Source of the DNA: Symbiodinium natans
Taxonomy: Eukaryota; Sar; Dinophyceae; Suessiales; Symbiodiniaceae
Direction of reading: 5' to 3'
DNA length: 64,000 nt
NCBI GenBank assembly: GCA_905221605.1
Contig: CAJNDS010002157.1
Location: 1,326,501-1,390,500, forward strand
Position 1 is the first letter of the stretch, and each line of letters starts with the position of its first letter. The position numbers were made by a program, and so were the translations under genes. The notes beneath the pieces were generated by a model. It searched no databases and was not told where the DNA came from. It saw only the letters and a list, made by a program, of their open reading frames with translations. This document shows, one piece after another, positions 9,343 to 20,250 of this stretch.

Positions 9343-10948
9343 GAGTTTGAGCTCCTCCTGACGACGACTACTGCTACTACCCTTGCCTCCCCCCCCCCCA
9401 GTGCAACGGGTGTCGCTTTAGGCGTACAACCCGAAAAACGTGGTCGTCGCTTCGTCTCAGAATTCAGGGACACAAGCTTCTTTACAGCATTCCGATTCGA
9501 GACGAGCATTGGCGGACAGAAACCAAAAAACATTCGCCAACCAGAACGGCTGGTTTGATGCCCCACGTCAAGATGTGGCTGAGCTCGGACTTGCCGCCAC
9601 AAACAAGAATTAATCTGTGGAATCGACTCTACACAAGTGCCAGTTGGTCGGTGCGGTGTTTCACTCTGACACTACGAGCACGACAATACGTCTTGAAGAC
9701 TTGCCTACTGGGCTGCTGATGCGATAAAGGGGCGAACTTCAAAAAACTGACCCAGTTGGTCGGTGCGGAGAAACGATAACGAGCCAGCCGGCCGAAGACA
9801 ATCGAAGATGCGCAGGAGGAGCTGCGAGGCATTTTTTTAAAATCAGTGAAATATGTCGGCATCAACCCAACACAAAACGCCGACCAAACGTCACAGGTAA
9901 AACATCCCAGAAGTCATGAGTTTATGTGCACTATAGACTTCATCGTGTTCTGATCGCCTGGAATGCGTTTCACCATGAATTGGGTGTTTTTTGCTTGGGT
10001 GGTTTGGTTTGTGGTTTCTGTCTTGTGGTTGCGGTTTCTCTGCTGGGATTCTGACCGACATGTTTCACTGATTCGGCAAGGACCTGCCCACTGGGCCGCT
10101 GATGTGGCAAAGCGGCGTGCGCTTCAAAAACAACAACAACGATTAGCAACTATTCTGGATCTTCGCCGATCTCTTCGAGTTCTGAGTCCGTGGGAGATGT
10201 TTCACCTGGTTAGTTTGGTCGGTTCTTGGGTTCCGCTGTCTGGTTTTCGGGTTTTGTGTTGGGTTTTAGGTTCCTGCTTGCTTGGTATGGCCGGCCCCAG
10301 GGGTTGATCGAGCGCAAAGCGACGGGCAACAGCACTGTGCCACAGCAGGTGGGACTCGACGATAGCGGAAAGACCGGTTGACCGCATGCGCGTCGCATCT
10401 GCGTGATGCGGTGCTAGTGGTCAAGCTCCGGTGGTGCGAAGCACTCTCCCGCGCACTTTTTTAACATTATCCAAAACGCAGGTTTCAGCACTTTTCAAGG
10501 TTTTTGGTGTGAAGTTTCAGCGTTTCAAGGCGTCACTAGGTCGTTGTTCAGCTCCCTGCGGTTGTCTCAATTGGAATTTGCTTTGAAGCGCTCTTTGAAG
10601 AAATTGTATTTTTGAAGTTTGACGTTTTGTTTGTCAAAGTCCGTAACATCTCATGTTTTCCTTCTCGTTTGAAAAATATTTTTAAATTCCATTCAGACCC
10701 ACAAGATGGCACGCAGGAATTTTAAATGGCTTTTGATGTGGCAAAATATGTTTTTATTCACGTTGGCCCCCTGGGCATTTGCATGGTGTTTTTGAAGAAA
10801 TATTTTAATTTTTAGGTGATTTAGTTGCAAAAAGTGAGTAAGGCTCATCTTGTTTTCAGATTGTTTCGTTCAGAATATTCGTCAAACAAGGAAAATTTGA
10901 ATTTTTCAGTTTGTCGATCCCTTTGAAAACTGAATTTTTCACGTCTCA
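9343..10948. other. Non-coding region with a diverged direct repeat
   Basis: No gene recognised. Two stretches, about 9660-9760 and 10050-10140, align by eye: both contain TGTTTCACT, then TGCCxACTGGGCxGCTGATG, then CTTCAAAAA. Within the first copy the 14-mer AGTTGGTCGGTGCG appears twice (about 9643 and 9754). 10,450-10,940 is AT-rich with no ORF. Confidence 0.4.
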
Positions 10949-11768
10949 GTGATTGCAAGGTGCAGTAGGCGGGGTGCCGAGGTACAAGAAAGCCACGTTG
11001 TGCTCCCCGTCTTCAGTGGCTGGTGTGCGGGTCCCAGGAGGTTGGCCCATCTTGCGGACATCGGGGACGAGTTATACCTCCGACTACAAAGGCTGCTATT
11101 GCTTCTCATGCGATCACAGTGGACGAGCGCCCCAACGATCAAGGGGGACAAAGTTACCATGGGCTATATGCAGTCGACGAGGCCGGTCTACCTCAATACT
11201 TACAAGCTGCCGGTGAAGGGCGCGGCCGCCTTGAATTGTTCGGCTGAAGGATTGTTTATTGAGGGGCAGGAGCTCAAGTTCCTGAACGGCTGGTGTGATT
11301 GTGAGTCGGGCGACCTTGTCCCATCCAGCTACGACGAGCTCTACGTGCGCGCGCCACGGTCAAGCACGTTTCAGAAACTGCGACCTGAGGCAGTTCTTGA
11401 GCTCCACGACCCCCGACCTTTTGCCCTATGAGGACGGCTACGTGGACCAAGTCGAGATGCGAACGAAAGCGCAAGCAGCCGCCACCTTGGAGGCAATCGG
11501 ATACAAGACTAGTCCTTGGATCATTTTCGGCAGTCTCGGCGCATGGTCAGCGACTTTGAAGGCAGGCTCTGAATCTACAAGCCGCTTGGGCGTGGTCAAG
11601 AACATCCTGTGGCGCCGCCTTCACCAGCTTGTTGCGAAGTTCCCCGAGGTCTGGAAGTGGGTACGGGAGGAGTTTGTGACCCTTGAAACTGCGAAGAAAA
11701 TGCTCCTTGCCTACACCCAAGTCGGCCAAGGCATTGTAACGGCCTCGGTTCACGGCAACATGTCGTGA
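10949..11768 (+). other. Two overlapping weak ORFs, possible frameshifted exon or element remnant
   Basis: Frames at 10949-11431 (160 codons) and 11295-11768 (157 codons) overlap. The more protein-like parts are the C-terminal half of the first (GLFIEGQELKFLNGW region) and the second from about 11422 on (YEDGYVDQVEMRTKAQ, then EVWKWVREEF). A single frameshift around 11,400-11,425 would join them. I recognise no family. It could be a decayed gene, an exon pair with an unseen intron, or chance. Confidence 0.25.
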
Positions 11769-13933
11769 TGCGAACGCTGAGGGTAAGCTTCCACAGGGGT
11801 TGCGGCTGAACAGTGAGTCAGTAAGGCTGTTTTCACCAAGATCGTCCTTCTGAGCCGCAGCGCAACCCTTTTTCTGATGGGCTTGAAGCTGTGAACGTTT
11901 AGCGCTGGATGTAGCCACCTAACATAACTTGACTTTGTGCTCGGCTTAAGTGGGCTTAGGCTTACGCATTTCTGGAACTGATAGCTGCTGAAGGAAAATC
12001 TCCGCAGCAGGCACATGCACTGAGTGCGGGGATTCACTTGAGGGTTTCTTGCGGGTCTGCACGGTGCGGAAAGCGCCAGGTCGAAGGAGAACTTCGATGG
12101 GCAGTTGCGGGAAAGCGAAGAGTGGCGAACGGAACGGAACAGCTGTTGGGATAAAAACTCTAAACCCTGAACCCTAAAGTGCAAACCCTGATTCATGGGC
12201 AGCCCCTCTTGGCAGAGGCAAGCTTGAAACTCCCGACGAGTAACATATGTTCTGTGCTTTGTTTGCGCTTGCTGGTTGTTTATGTCTCGGCCCGCCGTGC
12301 CGTGCCATCAAAGGTAGTGCGGAGTACAGATAGGCAACTGCAAGGCATCAGAGTCACCTACATAGGAGGCAACGCAGCGGCACTTACACATAGAATAGGA
12401 GGTCATGTAGGAGCAGAGCAGGGAGAGGGCGTGCCTGCGGAACACGTCTGGAGGAGGCAACAGCACGGTAGGAGCGGCAGAGCAACTGCAGCGCGTAGAG
12501 CAGTGTTTTGTGCGCCTTGCCCCCGCCCCCTCAAAGCCTCGTACCCTTCCAGCAGGCGTCTTCCTTGTGTCGCTTTGCCTTCTTGCTCGGGACCTCGGAG
12601 GACCACGGCTTTGGGGTTTGGTGGATTTGTTTGTGGTCCAAAGAGTGCAGAGCAGAAGCAGGATGGAGGACTCTCCGGCCCAGGTGCTCATCATCTCGCT
12701 TTCGAGCAGAGAGGCGGAGCGGCTTGCAGTGCTTTGCGATGCAGTGGGTTTCGGGTGTCACGAGGGGGTTTCAGGGGTAGGAGTGCAGGTAGTCTGTGCT
12801 GGCCGTGCGGTTCCAGACCCAACCTTCTAGGTGCTGGGGCGCCGCTTCCCAGGTTTTCGTCGTCTTCGGCGGGCTGGGCGACGCCAGGCGCTTTGAACCC
12901 CAAGCGTGTTGCAGGAACTAACGAGGTAGGACTTAGGAGGGCAGACACGTGGCAGTTGTTAGAGTCAGTTTCGGGAAGAACGCACTAGCCGGGGTCCAAC
13001 ATCAACTACCGTTGTATTCTTAATGCTTTCAGAAACCTAAAATCGCATGTGGTGGTCGCATCATTCATTTTGTCTTTTCTTAATGCTTTCCGAAAACTAA
13101 ATCTCAAGTTGCGAGAGGCACGTCGGTTTTGCGTGAGCCTGGAGAGGGAACATCCCCCTGCCATCCGGCCCCCCGCCCCCCACCCATCCCGCTTTCTCCC
13201 GACCTCGTTTTGGTTCTTGGCAGTGCAAGAAGTCCTTGCTCCCCGGCATCTTGCAAGTGCCACGCTCCTGCTTGAAGTTCGACCCGCCCAGGCTTCAGCA
13301 GCTTCGACGCGCCTGGAGCTCGTGTGCTGCATGCAGTTTGCGGAGTTCAGCTTGGGCCCGGTCACTCTGTAGGCTCCTTACGCAGGTCAGGGCCCGTTGC
13401 AGGGCATTGAGGTGTGTGTGTGTGGTCATCATGTTCGTCATCTTTGCCCTTCCGGGAGCCCCGGCCCTTCACCTCGTGCTGCGCGTGGCTGCCGAGGCGC
13501 CCGGAGCGTTGAGCGTCTTGGGGTGCCAAGTCGTGCCAGGTGCAGCTTCTCAGACGCCAGTTCAGGGTTCAAGTTGATGTCGCACATGTCGGCGCATGCC
13601 ACATGTTTTCTTTTTGTGCCGTGTAGTGCGTCGGCACACTGCTTCACGCTGCAGATCTGTGTCGGGGGTCAAGCGCTGTTGACATCGTTGAAATCTACCC
13701 ATTCTGCAGCTTCCCGGTGCAGCATTGGATTGATCTCCATTCCCAGATTTCCAGGTTGCGGATCACCCGCTTGAGATCGCTCTTATGGCCATCATGAGAC
13801 CCTCCTAGTCCTAGTCTTCAAACACAAAGGCAACCGCTCAGGTCCAGCACGTTTTAGTTTCAGAGTCAAGCATATTGGCAGCCCAAGTCAGAGGGGCAGA
13901 ATGGCACAGCCTCCGAACACCTCGGTGGGTTTG

Positions 13934-13980
13934 GGGTTTAGGGTTTAGGGTTTAGGGTTTAGGGTTTAGGGTTTAGGGTT
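13934..13980 (+). repeat. Interstitial telomere-type repeat (TTTAGGG)n
   Basis: About six perfect TTTAGGG copies, embedded in non-telomeric sequence on both sides. Confidence 0.95.
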
Positions 13981-14107
13981 GGATGAGAGCTACCATGTTC
14001 AAGGAAGTCTTGGGGCTCGTACCAACGCGGCTACATCAGGACCTGGGAAATGAGGCAGGTCGACTTCGCAGCTTTCTAACGCCGACGCGCAGTCCGCGGA
14101 ATTTTGG

Positions 14108-14168
14108 TCAGGGTTTAGGGTTTAGGGTTTAGGGTTTAGGGTCTAGGGTCTAGGAATTAGGGTTTAGG
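14108..14168 (+). repeat. Interstitial telomere-type repeat, partly degenerate
   Basis: Four perfect TTTAGGG copies are followed by TCTAGGG and TTAGGG variants. Confidence 0.9.
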
Positions 14169-15331
14169 AATGGGTTCAGGGCCTCCCTTGGGTTCCCCGA
14201 CTTGGCTTGTGAGCCATTACCTCAGGGTTCAGGGATGTATTGTAGCAGCATGTCAGCCAAAATGCATACTTAAGACGCGCTTTCCCCCCTTTTTTGGGTC
14301 AATGCCGGAGACATCGAAAGAATAGATCTGCATGTCCTCCCCCCCCCCCCAGAAGCCTCAGGAAAGGAGGAGAAGGGGGGAATGCCAAACAGAGTCACAA
14401 TGTAGCCTGAGATTCTCTATACAAGACATGCAGCCCCAATGCCCAATAGCGACCACAAGGGAAGGGCGGGCGGGTACAAAGTTTGTCGAGCACATCACTC
14501 CTGGGGAAGTTTAAATTCACCAGGCGCCCAGCAGTAGCCGCGGTCACAGGGGCAACATTGCTGCCCACGTGGAACTGTCCACTCTCACTATCTGCAGAGG
14601 CCCCAAGCGATCACGATCTGCTCTTGGTTGTGCTTCGTGCCAACAAGCATGGGTTGCAATCTTCAGCCTCCAGACCGAGCAGTAGATTGAAAGCTCAGCG
14701 AGCAAAGGAAGGGTAAAGGGCAGTTCGGAGTTGCAATGACGTGCCGTGTTTTTCTTTGGAGCTGCAAAGTCCAGATCGCAGGTGCTTTCCGGGTGCCGCT
14801 GGCCTTCCCACTTCTAACCGCTGCCCCGTTGCCAGGCGCGTGCCTGGGCTTAAGAGCAAGTGTGTATCCTTTCGCACGCACCGCGGTTGCTAGTCAACCT
14901 CCTTTAAGAAGTTAGCTCTTGGGCAGAGTCATCCCATCATGTCCGGGCAGCTCCCAGCGGGCGACTGCAATACGAGATGGGTGTTCAGCTAATACTTAAT
15001 ACCCTAAGATTGGGTTCGTATACCCCATACCACTATATCCCCACATTGTGAAGCACAGGGTGTCAGCTGGTGATGCACGTTGTCCCGCTCGTGCAGGAGA
15101 TCACCAGGGGATCCCTTCCGGAGGGTGCCATCGAGGCCTGCGCGTCTGCACACGTCGGTGGCAGTGCAGATGTGTTCGTGTTCGGGTGCCTGTTGCTGGG
15201 AGACAGCGTCTGAGCAAGCAAATCGACTTGGCACCTGCCGCGTCTCGTGCGCGGCCACTGGCCCGAGTCCTTTGCGACGCTGGCGCTCCCTTGTAAAAAG
15301 TAGCCCTCCGCCGCTGTCGATTTGCCGCATC

Positions 15332-16744
15332 ATGTTCGCTGCTGCGCGCCTGGTTGCGCCTCGGCGTTGCAGAAAAGCCTTCCCCACCCTTGCGCCCCAG
15401 GACCCACCCCCCCCCCCCCCCCCCCGAAATTGTGTTCACGTGATTGAGATTGTTTGTTGTTTTTTTGCTTTTGCGATTTTTGCGCAGGCTGTGGCGGTGG
15501 CCCTGGCATCGGCCAGCACTTTCGGTGCCCTCGCTGCCTGCGAGCGGGAGCAGGAGGGCTGCGAGCAGGCTGCGCTGCTGCAGGTCACGAAGTCCTCCGA
15601 GAAGTCGCTGAAGTCGCTGTGGCCCTTCTCGGGCCTCGTGCAGAAGGCGGGACGGCTCCATTCGGAGCTGGATCAGGAGAGGCTGGACGAGGTGCACAAG
15701 GTCCATGCGGACATGGAGGCCCTGGCCAAGCAGAAGCTGGTGGAGTTGGAGTCGAAGAGGATGAAGAGGAACCTCAGCGACTACAACCTGACGCAGGAGG
15801 ACTTCGGCCTGAGCAACGTGACCCTCACTCTCCTGGACACCGTGCTCACGGAGATGGGCAGCCTCCTTTCGCAGATCAACGCCTCGCACCTCACAGACGA
15901 GCAGCTGCTCCTGGACCTCGCCGAGGGCTTTGTGCAGTGCAACACCGACCTGACGGCTCGGCAGGTGCAAAGCGACAACCTGAGCAGCCTGGTGAACGAC
16001 GCCAGCGACTCCCACGACTTGTGCCGCAGCACCGAGCAGAACTTGTCGGCGCAGAACGCCACCGCTTGGGCCGCCTACCTGGCCAAAGGCAGCGAAGCGC
16101 AGCCGCAGGAGGTCTTGGACTGCCTGCAGAACTTCGTGAACGGATACAGCCCTCAGACGTCCGATCACCTTCAATCGATCATTGACTGCGCGTCCACCCT
16201 CCAGTCGTGGTCCACAACGTTCGGTGTGAACATGACAGGCCTCCGGGACGCCTACTTTGGGAGCCTGCACGCCCTGAACAATCACAGCGAAGACTGCCGG
16301 GTGAACCAGTCCACGCTGGAAAGCCACTTCTGCGAGTACCGGCAGCAGCTCTCGGACAGCTGCCTCGCGATGGATGAGTGCTACCAGAATGTAAACCAGA
16401 CCTTTCATGATCTCCTGGTCACCATCGCCGCCTCTGACTCGCGCCGTGAGGCCTCCTTCATCGCGGCCACGAAGGTGATCTGCTACGTGAACGTCCTGAA
16501 GGCGAACCTCACGCAGCCCGCTGTGCAGGGCTGCCAGGACCTCGTGGTCGACACCACTGGCCTCGCCGTGGCTATCCCCGTGCCCGCTACAAAGCAGGCC
16601 TGCGACACGTCGCCCGTTGCCGACTACCCCTGCAACACGACCTGGCAGCAGGAGGAGTACTACAGCAAGAGCTGGTACACGGGAGCCCCGCAGATCCAGC
16701 CCGACACCTGCCCGGGGCCCCAGGCGACCGCAATGGTACCCTAG
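15332..16744 (+). CDS. Unit A, signal peptide and sequon-rich secreted domain
   Basis: Exon 1 (15332-15352, MFAAARL) joined in phase to exon 2 (from 15488, AVAVALASASTFGALAAC) through a 135-bp GT-AG intron gives a good signal peptide. The unspliced frame is also open here, so the splice is inferred. It is supported by the matching intron in the other units, where the intron is not a multiple of three (133 or 154 bp). The mature part has about 15 Cys and about 12 N-X-S/T sequons (NLS, NVT, NAS, NAT, NMT, NHS, NQS, NQT, NLT, NTT), is helix-prone, and matches no family I know. CAG|GC at 16723/16724 is the likely donor to the kelch exons; otherwise the frame stops at 16742-16744. Unit A is free of frameshifts. 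With its kelch part it would make a protein of about 765 residues, secreted or at the cell surface. Confidence 0.75.
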   Translation: MFAAARLVAPRRCRKAFPTLAPQDPPPPPPPRNCVHVIEIVCCFFAFAIFAQAVAVALASASTFGALAACEREQEGCEQAALLQVTKSSEKSLKSLWPFSGLVQKAGRLHSELDQERLDEVHKVHADMEALAKQKLVELESKRMKRNLSDYNLTQEDFGLSNVTLTLLDTVLTEMGSLLSQINASHLTDEQLLLDLAEGFVQCNTDLTARQVQSDNLSSLVNDASDSHDLCRSTEQNLSAQNATAWAAYLAKGSEAQPQEVLDCLQNFVNGYSPQTSDHLQSIIDCASTLQSWSTTFGVNMTGLRDAYFGSLHALNNHSEDCRVNQSTLESHFCEYRQQLSDSCLAMDECYQNVNQTFHDLLVTIAASDSRREASFIAATKVICYVNVLKANLTQPAVQGCQDLVVDTTGLAVAIPVPATKQACDTSPVADYPCNTTWQQEEYYSKSWYTGAPQIQPDTCPGPQATAMVP

Positions 16745-16797
16745 GGAGTGTACGTGCAAGCCTGTTTCTGTCTTTTCCCTCTTGGTTGTTTCTTATG

Positions 16798-16898
16798 GGG
16801 CCCAGGCATATCCTGCGCCGTGTGGGCGGCACCGCCGACGACGACGACCACCACCCTGAATGCCCCGGGTCCTGGTGCAATTTCGGGCCCAGGCATAT
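16798..16898 (+). repeat. Segment of about 87 bp flanked by 14-bp direct repeats
   Basis: GGGCCCAGGCATAT occurs at 16798-16811 and again at 16885-16898, each reading as an acceptor-like CCCAG|GC. The DNA between encodes, in one frame, a Thr/Pro-rich linker (APPTTTTTTLNAPGPGAIS) that could be an exon joining the secreted and kelch domains. The same arrangement is in units C and D. In B, E and F the second repeat is replaced by GGGCCTGTCATG. Confidence 0.55.
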
Positions 16899-17152
16899 GT
16901 ACCAGGATAGTTCAGCTCTGCATCCTTCAGGCTTGGGTAAGTGGGCTTTCGAAGGCAGGGTCTTGAGGACTGAGAGCGGTGAGCCTCTTCGTTGATGGCC
17001 TAGGAGGGTTTGAGACTTGCGCCTCGCATGGCTTCGTACTCACTACCAGGACTATCATAATTATCATACTACTCCAGCGTAGCCAAGATGCACGCCAAAC
17101 CCTGAACGCAGAGAAGAAGGCGTGAAAGTTGACAGCGCCCTTCTGACCACAG

Positions 17153-18476
17153 GACCCCCAACTCCTCCTGGTACGGTGTTCCACAATGTCCCATCCGTTC
17201 TACACGACAATTGCTGCCGAGGCTTGGGCCTCGCTGCTGGACGGCAGTGGCCCAACCCCTCAGGGCCGAACGAACTCGGCCATGTGCGCAGGCGACGGCG
17301 CTTTGTGTTCCAAGGGCCAGTGAACGGATCACGTCTGGAGTCTAGAGACCTTGCCCAGGCAGTGGTGGCAAGGCCTATTTGTTTGGCGGCTACAACCACA
17401 ACAACAACCCCGAGGATCTGGATCGGATGAACGACACTTGGGTTCTGGATTTGTCCGGCCCCAGCTGGGCGGAGGTGAGCGTGACGGAAGGGACGGCGCC
17501 AGCTGGGGCCTCAGCTTCACCTTTTCATCTGGTGTCAGATGTGTCAGGGCAAGTGGCACGTGTAGTGCGGGCAGACTCCAGAACAGAGTGTACAAAGCGC
17601 ATCGAAGTGCCACAACCACTTCCTGCTATCGCCACGTCCCAAGGTGCGCCGGGCCGGGCACACCATGGTCTGCACGGGGGACAGCCTGCTGGTCTTCGGA
17701 GGGCAATCCAAGATTGGGGGCACTTCGCAGGGCCACAATGACCTGTGGAAGCTCACGCTGGCAACCAGCACCTGGGAGCAGTTGACACCGAGCGGCACGC
17801 TGCCCCCTGCCAGGTCTCAACACTCGGCTGTCTGGAATCCTGACACCCAGAGCATGCTAGTGTACGGTGGAGCCGATAGTACCTTCTTAGGTGACTTGTG
17901 GAGCTACAGCTTGACCGCCAACTCGTGGACCCAGCTCACCCCTACTGGGGGTCCGCTGGGCACAAGGGATGAGCACACGGCCCTCTGGAACCCAGTCGAC
18001 AACACCATGCTTCTCACCGGGGGCACGCGCAGACACGCATCTTTACCCCCAGCCGGCAGCGAGGGCAACGACCTCTGGTCCTACGACCCGCAGGCGAACA
18101 CCTGGACCGAGTTGATCCCACAGGGAAGCCCGAACGCGCCCGCAGGACGGCGCCAGACCTCCCTCGTCTGGAACACGGCCGCGCAAGCGGCGCTTCTGTT
18201 TGCAGGCAACATGGGAAGCCCATCGGTGCTCAACGACCTCTGGGAGTACAAGGCAGCTTCGAACTGGACGCAGCTTGTCCCCGCGACCAGTCCGCCGGCC
18301 CGGCACGACCACCAAGCTGTTTGGGCTTCCACTCAGGCGGGGGATTCCCTTGAACATCCTTGAGCACTCGATCAGTTCTGCAATTCTGCGTAGGGGCTGT
18401 TGCATCGCAGGTCATGATCGTCTTCGGCGGGTATGACGGCTCTTACTTGGTGGACACCTGGCAGTACACGCCCTGA
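17153..18476 (+). CDS. Unit A, six-bladed kelch propeller exons (type I)
   Basis: Phase-consistent exons: 17153-17291, 17359-17501, 17644-18336 and 18411-18476. The introns are GC-AG (CAG|GCGACG, CCA|GCTGGG, CAG|GCGGGG donors). The six glycine doublets are LFGG, VFGG, VYGG, LTGG, LFAG and VFGG, each followed by an NDLW/DLWSY-type strand and a conserved Trp (for example TSTWEQL, ANSWTQL, ANTWTEL, SNWTQL). This is the kelch pattern of a closed beta-propeller. The last blade is completed by the small final exon ending YLVDTWQYTP and TGA. Kelch propellers bind proteins or sugars; galactose-oxidase active-site residues were not recognised. It is probably the C-terminal half of the gene starting at 15332; a separate gene is the alternative. 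Confidence 0.8.
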
Positions 18477-18819
18477 GGCAGGAAGTCTGACACCGCTCGG
18501 GCACTAGAATATTTAGAATGGTCCTCGGGCATATTCAGCCTGGCGAGCACGGCTGCGTCCGGGGAGCGTGTTGTCCATGGCAGTTTTGAAGGCGCGCGAA
18601 AGTTCGCGCAAGGCGTTGCGACGCATGAGCTAGGAAGCTTGTCGATGACGCGATCATTGAGAGACACTTTAGAGCCAGCCTTCGGGGCTGGAGCCCCTTC
18701 AGAAATCTTTCACCATGCTTATAATTGGAAAATTTCATCTCTGACCGCGGTGATTACCTTTCCAGTCGGCTCCGAGGGCCCTTCGGCACACTCTTGCGTA
18801 CGAGTGGGACGCATTTGGG

Positions 18820-19035
18820 GTTCGTGGCTCGTGGGACTTTTAAAGCTTGGGCCGGTTAACAGCCGAGCTCACCGAGTTGCAGCAGCCGGCAGGTATGGAA
18901 CTTGTTGTCACCATGGCAACACGCCTGTGGCTTGTGAGCAATCCCACGAGCCGCCAAACCTATCTAGAATCTAGACCTATCCGTATTCGGATTCAATGCC
19001 TTGGATCGGCATTCGTCGGTGAGGACAACAAGTCG
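18820..19035. repeat. Conserved spacer element with interleaved inverted repeats
   Basis: GGCTCGTGGGA pairs with TCCCACGAGCC about 120 bp downstream, and CTTGTTGTC pairs with GACAACAAG. The arms interleave (left1, left2, right1, right2). Copies stand after every unit (for example about 24,640, 29,860, 34,780, 40,600, 46,840) and after relative G (49,955-50,152); partial extra copies lie near 25,040 and 40,990. Confidence 0.65.
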
Positions 19036-19564
19036 TCCGAGCCTGCAAGTATTCATAGCCACATTAGTGACATGAGTGCCCCGCTAAGTCGCAGTTTCTA
19101 GGAAGGCGCGCATTTGCGCACCAGCCATTCGCATTGCTGAAGGATCTTGCAAGGCCCCCATGCTCGAAGGTTGCAGAGTTGTAGAGATCCTACAGAGCCC
19201 TGAGGCCTACATCTCAAAAGCAAGTAGAAGCTCAAGGGCCAAACCGAGGGATTTTTGGCCTTCGGGTTTAAAGCTTAGGACTGCTGAGTTTAGGTTAGGG
19301 TTGAGGTGAAGGAAGTACTTTGCTGCAGGGTTTGGAGCACCACCCACCCGTTGGAGGCAAGCCACCACGCGTGTTGCGGTGAAGCTGTTGCAGTCACCGG
19401 CTGACAGCCTGCAGGCGCCACGTGCGTGGTTTCAATCCTTGCAAGTCGGTCGCCCTCAAACCTTTTTCTTCCGGTGGGTCGTGCATCGAGAAATCCCTTC
19501 CCCCCCACCCCCAGCGTGTAGGCGCATGCCCGAATTTCAGGGTCGAATTGGACTCACTCTCTGT

Positions 19565-19697
19565 CTCGCTCTCTCGCTCTCTCGCTCTCTCGCTCTCTCG
19601 CTCTCTCGCTCTCTCGCTCTCTCGCTCTCTCGCTCTCTCGCTCTCTCGCTCTCTCGCTCTCTCGCTCTCTCGCTCTCTCGCTCTCTCGCTCTCTCGT
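19565..19697 (+). repeat. (CTCTCG)n microsatellite, spacer A-B
   Basis: About 22 copies of the 6-mer. The same locus in the other spacers has different lengths. Confidence 0.95.
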
Positions 19698-20250
19698 GGT
19701 CGTTGCATCTTGCACGATGCTGCAGAGCAAACGTGGAACGCAAGCTTCGGGCCGGCGCATCCCGTCAACCTCTCGAACGGGAGCAGGGCGAATGTTCAGG
19801 AGTTGCCTCGAGTAGCCTTGTTGAGGGCGCAGCTGCTGTCGTTTTCCGGAGAGTGGATGCTAGGAGGGCGGTGCCGCGTGTTGTAGATCTTTACAGGCCT
19901 CTTCCACCTTATCTTCTTCTTGTCCTTCTTCTTCTTCTTCTTCTTCTTCTTCTGTTTGTTTCATATGACCAAGCTTGCCAAGCTTCTTCCAACGTTGTGA
20001 AGCACAGGGTATGAGCTGGTGATGCACGTTGTCTCGCTCGCGCAGGGGATCCCTTCCGGAGGATGCCATCGAGGCCTGCGCGTGTGCACACGTCGGTGGC
20101 AGTGCATATGTGCTCGTGTTCGGGTGACTCACACCAAGCAAAGACGACTTGGCACCTGGCGCGTCTCGTGTGCGGCCACTGGCCCGAGTCCTTTGCGACG
20201 CTGGCGCTCCCTTGAAAAGTAGCCCTCCGCCGCTCTCGATTTCCCGCATC

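Larger units (their letters stand above)
11769..15042. other. Spacer without recognised genes, left of the tandem array
   Basis: Short ORFs on both strands overlap each other (for example 12179-12988) and show no recognisable domain. Two TTTAGGG blocks and a poly-C run (14339-14350) lie here. The unique sequence ends at about 15,043, where the array begins (GTGAAGCACAGGG, shared with the 5' ends of the other units). Confidence 0.5.
18477..20250. other. Spacer A-B and unit B leader
   Basis: No gene. It holds the conserved spacer element with nested inverted repeats (18,826-19,032), a UUCG-type hairpin (CCAGCC-TTCGG-GGCTGG, about 18,674-18,690), a CTCTCG microsatellite, a CTT tract (19,914-19,952) and the repeated unit leader from about 19,997. 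ORFs through the CTCTCG tract are products of the repeat. Confidence 0.7.

Noticed and set aside
12179-12988. ORF of 269 codons as a gene
   Set aside because: It lacks any domain, has overlapping ORFs on both strands and Arg/Gly/Ser-rich composition typical of chance frames in GC-rich DNA.
15101-16759. Long minus-strand ORFs opposite the secreted-domain exons (about 390-620 codons in several units)
   Set aside because: They are mirror frames of a GC-rich conserved coding strand. The plus frame has the signal peptide, Cys/sequon pattern and family landmarks; the minus translations are Val/Leu/Arg-rich without domains.
17359-18476. Galactose-oxidase-like enzyme
   Set aside because: Only the kelch pattern is visible; the copper-ligand and Tyr-Cys features of galactose oxidase were not found.
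19537-19768. Arg-Glu-Ser or Leu-Ser-rich ORFs over CTCTCG tracts, here and in the other spacers
   Set aside because: A 6-bp microsatellite has no stop in several frames, so these are repeat translations.
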